Origin: JACRAO01 sp964490895
Lineage (GTDB): Bacteria > Bdellovibrionota > UBA1018
DNA length: 12,289 bases
NCBI GenBank assembly: GCA_964490895.1
Contig: CAZBEI010000114.1
Coordinates: forward strand, 1-12,289
Direction of reading: 5' to 3'
Positions 6,214 through 12,289 of the stretch are shown one piece after another (within the stretch, counting starts at the first letter, position 1; each line of letters starts with the position of its first letter). The translations under genes and the position numbers were made by a program. Under the pieces are notes generated by a model that worked only from the letters and a program-made list of their open reading frames with translations, was not told where the DNA came from and searched no databases.

Positions 6214-8673
6214 TCAAATCCGACTGAGTGCCTGCCCAAATTGGACCAATAGACCGGCAAATTTTTGAATCGTCTCTGGCTTGGGCATTGCAATTTTAAG
6301 AACTTCCTTTTGGCTTGTGGCATCTTTCTCAATACTGATTCCAGAAAAAAGTGACGCAGGAAGAATCATCTTTTGGTGGGGCCCCTCTTTTGACAACACC
6401 TTTGTCAACTGATCAATCAAAGATGCTCCGGCCTCTAAAATTCCCAGGAAATTTGTTGCCTGTGTAATTGGCTCTTTCGTAGAAACTGCCTCGAAACTCT
6501 GAGAAGTTTTTGGAATTGTGTTAGAAATATTCTCCACAGACTCCATGAATTTCTTTAATTTTGATCCTCCCATGAAAACTTCGTCCTGACCTTGGTCCAA
6601 CACTCCAGAAAAGAGAGATCTTTTGAAAGCCAAAAGATTGAGCATGCCATGTTCAATGGTCCCTTCAGAAATAAAATTGATAACTCGCACCGGATTTTTT
6701 TGACCTAATCGGTGCACTCGTCCTACACGTTGCTCTAAAACTGCGGGATTCCAAGGCTGGTCCATATTTACGACCACGGAGGCGTTTTGCAGGTTTAAAC
6801 CAATTCCACCTGCGTCCGTCGAAAGAAAAAGCCTACAGTTTTCAGTCTCTTTGAACTGAGAAATAATCTCTTTTCTTTTTTTACTAGAGAGCCCACCGTG
6901 TAAAAATACATGACCCCACTTTTTTGATTTGAGACGCCGCTCAATCAACTCATGGGTTTTGACCCATTGGCTAAAAACAACTACTTTGATGTTTTTTTCC
7001 TCAAATGTCTCTGAAAGAAAAGTCATCAGCTCGTCTACCTTAGTCCCAAAATCTGTCTTCCCATCCAGCAAATAAGTGCTATTGCAAGACATCCGCATAT
7101 TTTGAAGTGCAATCATCAATCTTCTCTGATCAATCTCAGTCAAAAAGCCCATTCTTCTCCACTTACTGACAATGAGCCCTACGATTTCAGCATTTTCTAC
7201 GTGATGTTTCCATTGTTCAGGAGTGATAGGTAAAAATAGGTTTTTGTCTAAGCGTGAAGGGAGTTGTTTTAAAACGGTAGCCTTTGTTCTTCGGAGCAAA
7301 ACGGGCTTGAGTGTTTCTGAAATTTTAGAAAGCTGGTGGTATCCAATGACTTTTCCGTCAGGATCCAATTTTTGATGCTCTGCCAGGAATCGAAAAGATG
7401 GACCGAGACGAAAACGATCCACATATTCGATAATCGAGTGAAGTTCTTCTAACCGATTCTCGAGTGGGGTCCCCGTCAGAACAATCGTGTACGGAGAAGT
7501 GAGTTTTTTAACGTTTTTAGCTGTCCGAGTCTTCCAATTTTTAATCCTCTGAGCCTCATCTAAGATAATCAGATCTGGCTTCCAGGTGTGAATAAAATCT
7601 AAATCGCGGTGGATCACATCGTAATTGACCACTTTAAAAAAAGAAGGAGCTAAATAACTCCTCTGGCGTACCGCAAGCAAACCCTCTACCACTGTCACAG
7701 AGCGATGGGTAAACTTTTCTATCTCTTGTTTCCATTGGTGCTTAAGAGAGGTCGGACAGACAATGAGCACTCGCTCAATACCCATAGAGTGTTCTAAAAT
7801 CTCAGAAGCTGCAATGGCTTCGAGCGTTTTTCCCAATCCCATGTCATCAGCAATAATCGAGCGGCCCGTTTGAGCCGCAAAGAGAGCTCCTTCTCGTTGA
7901 TAGGGATAGAGCTCAGTTTTAAGCAGTGTTTTGAATTTCGGGGATTCAATTCCCTCTGGGAATAGATTTTGAACTCTATTTTTCAGCGTGATTTGATCTC
8001 TCACTTGAGCCGCCAGCGAAAGCGCCTCTTCTTGACAGAAAAAATGGGGGTCAAGTGACTTTGCCTTTTTAAAAAACTGGTCAAAAGAACTGTATTTTTC
8101 TGGATGTAAAATACCATTTTCGTCAAAATACTGTTTTTCTAATAGCAGAAACTCGGGTGAGGCTTGATCCCCTTTTTTTAGGTAAATCTCCCGTTTGGAT
8201 CCATGTCGAACAGTAATCATAGGATGAGAAAAATGTATGTTTGCACTTGATTTTTTTAGGAATATTTTACGGTATTTTCTAGATCGCCCAAGCTTCCGAA
8301 TGACAAATTCGATGTGTTTACAAGTCTGCAATGTGTTTATAGAAAAATCAGGACAAGAACAGTGGTTGTCCCCAGGGTTTTTACCGCGAATAAAAACCTG
8401 ATAGTCTCCTCCTGAGTCTGAATTTTTGACCTGAAACTTAAAACCTTTTTTCTCATTTATATCGATGGCTTTAAGGATGTAATTTTGTGTCTGACCAAAT
8501 TGACGACGCAGCTCAATTTGCCATTCCTCAAGAGACATTCCCTCAGGGCGCCTGTGCCTTGAAACTTTTTGTTTTTTTATAGAAGAGGGTTTTTTAACAA
8601 TCCTTGGCTTCACTCCACCATTCATCTCAGTTTGGTCAGTCTGGTCAGTCTGGTCAAATTGTGCTTGAATCAT
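6214..8673 (-). CDS. SNF2-family ATPase with N-terminal SWIM zinc finger (first motor)
   Basis: The 819-residue protein begins with a hydrophilic tail holding three DQT repeats (7-15) and a basic stretch (22-43). A SWIM zinc finger follows, C105-x-C107-x10-C118-x-H120, a domain that binds DNA or protein partners. The SNF2 motor spans about 253-685: ADDMGLGKT (275-283), LIVCPTSLKHQW, DEAQ (372-375), LTGTPLENRLEEL, VVVFSQW, STDAGGIGLNLQ (618-629) and LEQRVGRVHRLGQ (646-658). All catalytic motifs are intact, so active ATP-driven translocation on double-stranded DNA is expected. SWIM plus SNF2 is a known bacterial architecture. The tail (about 690-819) matches nothing I know. The ATG at 8673 is chosen because GGGAGGGG lies six bases upstream; a GTG immediately before it (8676) is an alternative. 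It is the first gene of the SNF2 operon, seven bases ahead of the next start, and has its own promoter. It might act in DNA repair, transcription recycling or phage defence; the sequence alone does not decide. Confidence 0.96.
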   Translation of the reverse strand: MIQAQFDQTDQTDQTEMNGGVKPRIVKKPSSIKKQKVSRHRRPEGMSLEEWQIELRRQFGQTQNYILKAIDINEKKGFKFQVKNSDSGGDYQVFIRGKNPGDNHCSCPDFSINTLQTCKHIEFVIRKLGRSRKYRKIFLKKSSANIHFSHPMITVRHGSKREIYLKKGDQASPEFLLLEKQYFDENGILHPEKYSSFDQFFKKAKSLDPHFFCQEEALSLAAQVRDQITLKNRVQNLFPEGIESPKFKTLLKTELYPYQREGALFAAQTGRSIIADDMGLGKTLEAIAASEILEHSMGIERVLIVCPTSLKHQWKQEIEKFTHRSVTVVEGLLAVRQRSYLAPSFFKVVNYDVIHRDLDFIHTWKPDLIILDEAQRIKNWKTRTAKNVKKLTSPYTIVLTGTPLENRLEELHSIIEYVDRFRLGPSFRFLAEHQKLDPDGKVIGYHQLSKISETLKPVLLRRTKATVLKQLPSRLDKNLFLPITPEQWKHHVENAEIVGLIVSKWRRMGFLTEIDQRRLMIALQNMRMSCNSTYLLDGKTDFGTKVDELMTFLSETFEEKNIKVVVFSQWVKTHELIERRLKSKKWGHVFLHGGLSSKKRKEIISQFKETENCRLFLSTDAGGIGLNLQNASVVVNMDQPWNPAVLEQRVGRVHRLGQKNPVRVINFISEGTIEHGMLNLLAFKRSLFSGVLDQGQDEVFMGGSKLKKFMESVENISNTIPKTSQSFEAVSTKEPITQATNFLGILEAGASLIDQLTKVLSKEGPHQKMILPASLFSGISIEKDATSQKEVLKIAMPKPETIQKFAGLLVQFGQALSRI
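8629..8655 (-). repeat. Three in-frame 9-base repeats encoding DQT-DQT-DQT
   Basis: GACCAGACT, GACCAGACT and GACCAAACT follow each other near the 5' end of the first SNF2 gene. The unit is a multiple of three, so copy-number change would lengthen a flexible N-terminal tail without shifting the frame. Confidence 0.8.
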
Positions 8674-8848
8674 CACACGCCCCTCCCAATGTATGTCACC
8701 TTATAATTCGAACCTTTTTAGTTCGTCAACTGGAAAAGATCTTCCAAAAACAAAAAACTAATTTCAATATCAAATTTGTCAATTAATAAAATGGATTGCC
8801 CAGCTTAGCCCGAACTCCTGATCTACGTTTCTTGGCAATTACAAATAA
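8674..8848. other. Divergent intergenic region between the SNF2 operon and the protease operon
   Basis: No gene is visible in these 175 bases. The left part holds the SNF2 operon promoter and its ribosome binding site. The middle (about 8740-8790) is A/T-rich without a clear motif. The right end holds a possible promoter for the protease gene that overlaps its start codon. Confidence 0.6.
8700..8729 (-). promoter_or_regulatory. Sigma-70-like promoter of the SNF2 operon with inverted repeat in the spacer
   Basis: On the minus strand TTGACG (8724-8729) and TATAAG (8700-8705) are 18 bases apart, each one mismatch from consensus. The expected start near 8693 gives a short leader of about 20 bases containing the GGGAGGGG ribosome binding site at 8680-8687. 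CGAAC (8709-8713) and GTTCG (8721-8725) form an inverted repeat with a 7-base gap between the two promoter elements, a suitable operator position. Confidence 0.6.
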
Positions 8849-8860
8849 ATGTTGTATACA
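8832..8860 (+). promoter_or_regulatory. Possible protease-operon promoter overlapping the start codon
   Basis: TTGGCA (8832-8837) and TATACA (8855-8860) are spaced by exactly 17 bases. If used, transcription would begin near 8867, after the ATG at 8849 and at an in-frame GTG (8867). The pair may be chance, since the -10 match is only moderate. Confidence 0.35.
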
Positions 8861-10663
8861 AAATCTGTGTTTTTCAAGACAGGCTCGGCGTTTATTTTTT
8901 TTTATTTCACTCTAGTTTGTCTCAACTTAGCTTTCGCTAAACTATGGCCCCCTTCTTTTTATGAACATGCAATGGAGCCCACTTCGGTGCTCGAAGTGCG
9001 TGGGAAACACTTCAGAGGAAATGGGGTCTTTATTGTTGTTGCAACCCCCAAGGGCGATCGGCCCATGATCCTGACCAACTCTCACTTACTAGAGGGAGAA
9101 AAAAACGCAGAAATAAATTGGTATGGACATTTGGTTTATCAAAATGAGCCTTTTCCTAACTACATTTGGCTTAAGCTCGAAGACAGTGTCGCAGTCAACT
9201 TTGATTCTCCAGATAATGACATTGCGCTTCTTTCATTGCCGAGCTCTCTCACAAAAGACGAACAAAAATATTTTATGGAGCTCGGATATCTCAACGCTAG
9301 GTTTTATCGAAAAGGTGTTGATCAACCCAACAAAAAGCTCGCTCTTTATGCAAATCGAGTTGCAGTTCAGATCGATGGAAAGAGGTCAATCCTAGAAAAT
9401 ATTGAACCCTGGCGCGCGGTTTTGTTGCCGGACCAATATATCTCAGGACTATTCGAACAAGTATTTTCGATCCCTGTCTACGGAAGGCATGGCATCAGTG
9501 GAGGCGCTTTTTATGAGTTCGGAAAATTTTCCGGACTTGTGACCAAAGTCGATCTCAGTGTTAGCCCTTATGTGTATGCGATCCCTGTATCAGAAATTGC
9601 CAAGGTTTTTATCTCTGATTATTTTAACCCAAACACTCATTCTCAATCGCAGGGAAGTTGGAAAATGAGCCCTGAAGGAGTGCTGAGTTTGGAAATAAAA
9701 ATACACGAGGATGTGATTTTGGCTTCTACTCACTTAGGTGGTCTTGGAACAGCAGGGGGAGAGCTTGGAAATGGCGGTGGAGAAATTGGCAATGGAGGTG
9801 GCGAGCTTGGAAACGGTGGTGATGATGGAGTAAAATATTGGGAGCTCGAAATCAGTGATATCTATAATTATAAACGGAAGATTGTAACTGCAAATCCCTT
9901 CTCACTGAAACCGCAGTCACTACGAATAAATGATAAAAAAATAGCTTATTTCGAAGTAAAAGATCCTATTCGCCCTGAGTTTCCGATTCTAGTTGCTCCG
10001 ACATCAGCAAAGTATATTTGGAATTTAAACCACCCCCATCAAGCACCTCCAATGCAGATTGTCTACAGTGATGTAAATTCCAGAAAAAAAGTTTTAGAGA
10101 GACGTTCGATGCGGTTTAATTTTTCTGAATACGCTCGAGTTTATAAAAAAACAAAGGCCGGTCATTATGAGCACTTATCTATTAATTTTGATACTTTCAC
10201 AGGAGATCATGCTCAGGCTTTATTTCCCAGTGGAGATCTCACCCGTGGGAGCAAAGTTGATTGGATCTATCAAATCACCAAAATGCCTTCGGAAGCACCT
10301 CAAACAAAGCCTGGAGAGTATTTCCCTGGATACCCCTTTAGAGCTAGAGAGAATCTCGAAATGTTTCTCGATGTCATTGAGCGTGATCAATCTCTCAAAA
10401 TTGAAGTTCCGTGCAACCTCAGTCGCAGTGTGCTGATTACAAACTTAAGCGACGGTAGCGAACCAATTGCTCTAAACTCTGTTTCTGATCCTGAAGAGAT
10501 CACGCAGATTTTTAGATCCGAAAAAAAAGAACATAAAGGCTACCAAGCTGCACTTATTTTTCGAAACGAGGATTTGGGTAAGCTCGAGAGGATTTTTGTA
10601 GAAACCCCTACTCATCTCTATGAGTTTCCAGCCTGTCATCCAGGGGAGGACTGTATCCGATGA
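8849..10663 (+). CDS. Exported trypsin-like serine protease with Gly-rich repeat and unassigned C-terminal region
   Basis: The 604-residue protein starts with a signal peptide (hydrophobic core about 13-29) ending at AFA-K, with probable cleavage after residue 30. It therefore acts in the periplasm, at the outer membrane or outside the cell. A chymotrypsin-fold domain (about 45-258) carries the expected triad: H79 in ILTNSHLLEG, D124 in SPDNDIALLSL, and S217 in HGISGGAFYE. After residue 290 comes LGGLGTAGG and three GGELGNG-like heptads (303-323), a flexible linker. A C-terminal region of about 280 residues follows, unlike any family I know. It contains a cysteine at 528 and a CHPGEDC motif near the very end. 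ATG 8849 has no good ribosome binding site. An in-frame GTG at 8867 would still leave a usable signal peptide. The stop overlaps the start of the TPR/winged-helix gene, so the two are translationally coupled. The target protein is unknown. Confidence 0.9.
   Translation: MLYTKSVFFKTGSAFIFFYFTLVCLNLAFAKLWPPSFYEHAMEPTSVLEVRGKHFRGNGVFIVVATPKGDRPMILTNSHLLEGEKNAEINWYGHLVYQNEPFPNYIWLKLEDSVAVNFDSPDNDIALLSLPSSLTKDEQKYFMELGYLNARFYRKGVDQPNKKLALYANRVAVQIDGKRSILENIEPWRAVLLPDQYISGLFEQVFSIPVYGRHGISGGAFYEFGKFSGLVTKVDLSVSPYVYAIPVSEIAKVFISDYFNPNTHSQSQGSWKMSPEGVLSLEIKIHEDVILASTHLGGLGTAGGELGNGGGEIGNGGGELGNGGDDGVKYWELEISDIYNYKRKIVTANPFSLKPQSLRINDKKIAYFEVKDPIRPEFPILVAPTSAKYIWNLNHPHQAPPMQIVYSDVNSRKKVLERRSMRFNFSEYARVYKKTKAGHYEHLSINFDTFTGDHAQALFPSGDLTRGSKVDWIYQITKMPSEAPQTKPGEYFPGYPFRARENLEMFLDVIERDQSLKIEVPCNLSRSVLITNLSDGSEPIALNSVSDPEEITQIFRSEKKEHKGYQAALIFRNEDLGKLERIFVETPTHLYEFPACHPGEDCIR
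9755..9817 (+). repeat. Three 21-base repeats encoding GGELGNG / GGEIGNG / GGELGNG
   Basis: Three consecutive heptapeptide units (residues 303-323 of the protease) differ by a single Leu-to-Ile change, but their codons have diverged at several third positions. The peptide sequence therefore seems selected; a recent slippage event is less likely. It links the protease domain to the C-terminal region. Confidence 0.8.
10643..10649 (+). promoter_or_regulatory. Ribosome binding site of the TPR/winged-helix gene
   Basis: GGGGAGG lies about 10 bases before the ATG at 10660 and inside the last codons of the protease gene. With the ATGA overlap it supports coupled translation. Confidence 0.65.
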
Positions 10664-11667
10664 GTCAAAGTGATTTTCAGTGCCTTGCTCGTCTCAAGCT
10701 GGGCAAGACTTTGAGTTCATCAGAAATCTATAAAGCTTGTGTGGCTTTGGCCAATAACGGCTTAAGGCGAGAGGAAGAACAGAGCCTCCATCTTTCTTAT
10801 CGGCAATTGCTCGAAGCACGGCGCTTTATTAAAAAAGGGGATTATAAAGTCGCTTCCCATATTTTAAAGGAGTTGCACGTACAAGCTAAAGATTTTTTGA
10901 TTGCAGGAGACCGAGAGTTTCTACGTGGGATGATCTTACACAGGGAAGGGAACATGAGTGCTGCTGCTCAGGCGTTGACAGTAGCAGCGCAACATTTTAA
11001 AAATGCCAGAGAAGACCATCGGCACTTGCGGGCGCTTATTAATTCTTTTATTTGTCAAAGTGACAACGTTGATATTTATAATGCAGGAGAGCTTTTTGCG
11101 TTTCAGCAATTGGCAACCCGGAAAAAGTATTTTGATTTGGCCGGCAATATCCAGCGCGCACGAGCTGGAGAACTCTTAAGTGCCGGAAAGTTCGAAGAAG
11201 CCGCTCACGAGGCCTTGGAGTCGGTAAAAAACTACGAGAAAGATGGTTGCCCAGAGGATTTGGCAGTAGCTTATATGATGGCTGCTATTGCACAGGCGGC
11301 ATCAGGCGACACAAACGCTGCTCAAAAAACTTATAAACATGTTTTAATCAGAGACGGAAAAGTAAAATCTTATGTGACTATTTTAGAAGCGCTTCAGAGT
11401 GGCAAGATCCCGAAAGTTTACCCTGGCCACCCCCTAGAAAAAACCCCATGGAAAGGTGTTGTCATTAAGACAGGGTCTTTGTCTGGAAAAATTTTAAGTC
11501 GCCTTAAAATAGCTCCTATTTCGAGGGATGAACTCATTTCTGAAATTTGGGGAACTCATGCAATTCATCCCTCCTACTGTGCGCGTCTTTATACGGCCAT
11601 CAATTACATCCGAAAATCTAAGGGGATCTCCGTCCTTTTTGATGGGGATAAGTATAGGCTTACGTAG
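10660..11667 (+). CDS. TPR-repeat protein with C-terminal OmpR-type winged helix
   Basis: The 335-residue protein has no signal peptide and should be cytoplasmic. Residues about 45-250 are a run of paired helices with the alanine-rich spacing of tetratricopeptide repeats, for example the segments around 87-117, 160-193 and 203-230, which usually form a peptide- or protein-binding superhelix. After a linker, residues about 270-335 resemble an OmpR/PhoB (Trans_reg_C) winged helix. ISRDELISEIWG is the first helix pair, ARLYTAINYIRKSKG is the recognition-helix region, and ISVLFDGDKYRLT is the C-terminal hairpin. Similar TPR or BTAD plus winged-helix combinations occur in SARP regulators, but there the DNA-binding domain is N-terminal; here the order is reversed. 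The gene starts at an ATG that overlaps the protease stop codon, so it is co-translated with an exported protease. A regulatory partnership is inference. The winged-helix call is good but not certain. Confidence 0.88.
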   Translation: MSQSDFQCLARLKLGKTLSSSEIYKACVALANNGLRREEEQSLHLSYRQLLEARRFIKKGDYKVASHILKELHVQAKDFLIAGDREFLRGMILHREGNMSAAAQALTVAAQHFKNAREDHRHLRALINSFICQSDNVDIYNAGELFAFQQLATRKKYFDLAGNIQRARAGELLSAGKFEEAAHEALESVKNYEKDGCPEDLAVAYMMAAIAQAASGDTNAAQKTYKHVLIRDGKVKSYVTILEALQSGKIPKVYPGHPLEKTPWKGVVIKTGSLSGKILSRLKIAPISRDELISEIWGTHAIHPSYCARLYTAINYIRKSKGISVLFDGDKYRLT

Positions 11668-11683
11668 GTTTTGCCTGAATTAT

Positions 11684-12289
11684 TTATATTTTACCTGTAG
11701 AAGTATTTATCAGATAACTGCCAATATCCTGTGGTCTCTCACAATTCCCTGAACCAGAATAGACTTCGACACCAAAGGGGGCGATCAATTTTGAAGTCAT
11801 TGTCTTTGATTCGTCTTGAGATGTGTACAGAGTATTAATAACCAGTTTTCCTTTTGGGCCTAACGTCATTTTTATTTTTAAAGTTCCTTTGTCGTTTTTC
11901 TCTAGAAATTCGAGAGGACCCTTCGAAAAGTCAGACGTACTGACATAGTTACTCTGTCCGGCTAGATGCAAAAATGTTATCTTGCGAGGTTCGACGCTGA
12001 TGCATTTTATTATCAAAATAAAAATTTTTGAGATAAGCTCACCGGACGGTGGCAAATTCTCTATCATTGCTTCGATGAGCTCTCTTTGTATCTCCATCCT
12101 GTGATCCACTAAAATTTTGCCGAGTTCGCGCCCATCGAGTTTTTTGCCAGATTGTTCCCATGCAGTTACTAGATAATCATCTTCATCCAAAACTATTCTT
12201 TTTAGACTTATATAACGACGAAAAGCCACTTTAGGATCTTTTAGTTCAGAGGGTGTTAATGCAGGGCTTTTTAAAGCTTCAAGAGCGGC
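11684..12289 (-). CDS. Hypothetical protein, 5' end outside window
   Basis: An open frame on the minus strand ends with TAA at 11684-11686 and stays open through base 12289, giving 201 visible residues with the N-terminus missing. The apparent GTG start at 12229 is probably not real: the 20 codons upstream of it (AALEALKSPALTPSELKDPK) are open and of ordinary composition. The visible part has a charged helical region (about 30-85), one hydrophobic stretch (KIFILIIKCI, about 89-98) too short and isolated to call a membrane segment, and a beta-rich C-terminal half with GLY/LYS/THR-rich segments. There is a single cysteine near the end in SGSGNCERPQDIG. I recognise no family. It converges on the TPR/winged-helix gene with only 16 bases between the stop codons and no terminator hairpin in the gap. 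Confidence 0.7.
   Translation of the reverse strand, partial: AALEALKSPALTPSELKDPKVAFRRYISLKRIVLDEDDYLVTAWEQSGKKLDGRELGKILVDHRMEIQRELIEAMIENLPPSGELISKIFILIIKCISVEPRKITFLHLAGQSNYVSTSDFSKGPLEFLEKNDKGTLKIKMTLGPKGKLVINTLYTSQDESKTMTSKLIAPFGVEVYSGSGNCERPQDIGSYLINTSTGKI

Noticed and set aside
6207..6332. N-terminal extension of the second SNF2 protein up to a TTG at 6332
   Set aside because: It would overlap the end of the first SNF2 gene by 119 bases and reads as basic shadow sequence, while an ATG sits 7 bases after that gene's stop.
3511..8673. DISARM-type defence system
   Set aside because: An SNF2 gene is present, but no methyltransferase, DUF1998 protein or phospholipase D gene is visible in the window.
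8852..8861. TTGTATACAA palindrome at the protease start as a second BrnA site
   Set aside because: The half-sites match the brnT palindrome but the centre is two bases shorter, which would change the geometry; a 10-base A/T palindrome is easily chance.
1..12289. CRISPR array, tRNA, rRNA, insertion sequence or prophage genes
   Set aside because: No spaced direct repeats, cloverleaf, transposase, integrase or phage structural genes were seen on either strand.

Overview
The window is a gene-dense stretch of a bacterial chromosome (or a large accessory region) with moderately AT-rich DNA, strong Shine-Dalgarno sequences and tightly packed, translationally coupled operons. No rRNA, tRNA, insertion sequence, integrase or CRISPR array is visible. 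The mix of two-component signalling, SNF2 enzymes, an exported trypsin-like protease and TPR/winged-helix proteins fits a Gram-negative bacterium of the Bdellovibrionota/'deltaproteobacterial' kind. That placement is a guess from gene content; no phylogenetic marker is present.

Layout. (1) Positions 1-2102, minus strand: a response regulator with a Fis-type DNA-binding tail, a radical SAM enzyme with a reduced SPASM-like C-terminus, and a signal-peptide protein that runs off the left edge. The first two genes overlap by 8 bases and the third follows after 16 bases, so they look like one operon. (2) Positions 2103-2252: a gene-free 150-base spacer with a hairpin plus T-run that points rightward, although no rightward gene precedes it. 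(3) Positions 2253-2791, minus strand: a complete BrnT toxin / BrnA antitoxin module with a 14-base perfect palindrome over its probable -10 element. (4) Positions 2820-3454, plus strand: a stand-alone DEDDh (DnaQ-like) 3'-5' exonuclease. (5) Positions 3511-8729, minus strand: a three-gene operon with its own promoter. It encodes a SWIM-zinc-finger SNF2 protein, a second RapA/HepA-like SNF2 protein, and a coiled-coil/zinc-ribbon protein of unknown function. (6) Positions 8832-11667, plus strand: a divergently transcribed pair, an exported trypsin-like serine protease coupled by an ATGA overlap to a TPR protein with a C-terminal OmpR-type winged helix. (7) Positions 11684-12289, minus strand: the 3' part of an unrecognised gene that enters from the right edge.

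How the parts may work together. The three-gene SNF2 operon is the strongest candidate for an undescribed system. Two different, apparently intact DNA translocases are made from one transcript with a conserved-looking zinc-ribbon partner and no methyltransferase, phospholipase D or DUF1998-type gene. A DEDDh exonuclease and a toxin-antitoxin module lie next to it, as is common in defence or genome-maintenance islands. The second candidate is the regulator / radical SAM / exported protein operon, where the exported protein could be the substrate of the enzyme. The third is the protease / TPR-winged-helix pair, which joins an extracytoplasmic sensor-like enzyme to a cytoplasmic DNA-binding protein. 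These functional links are inferences from gene order.
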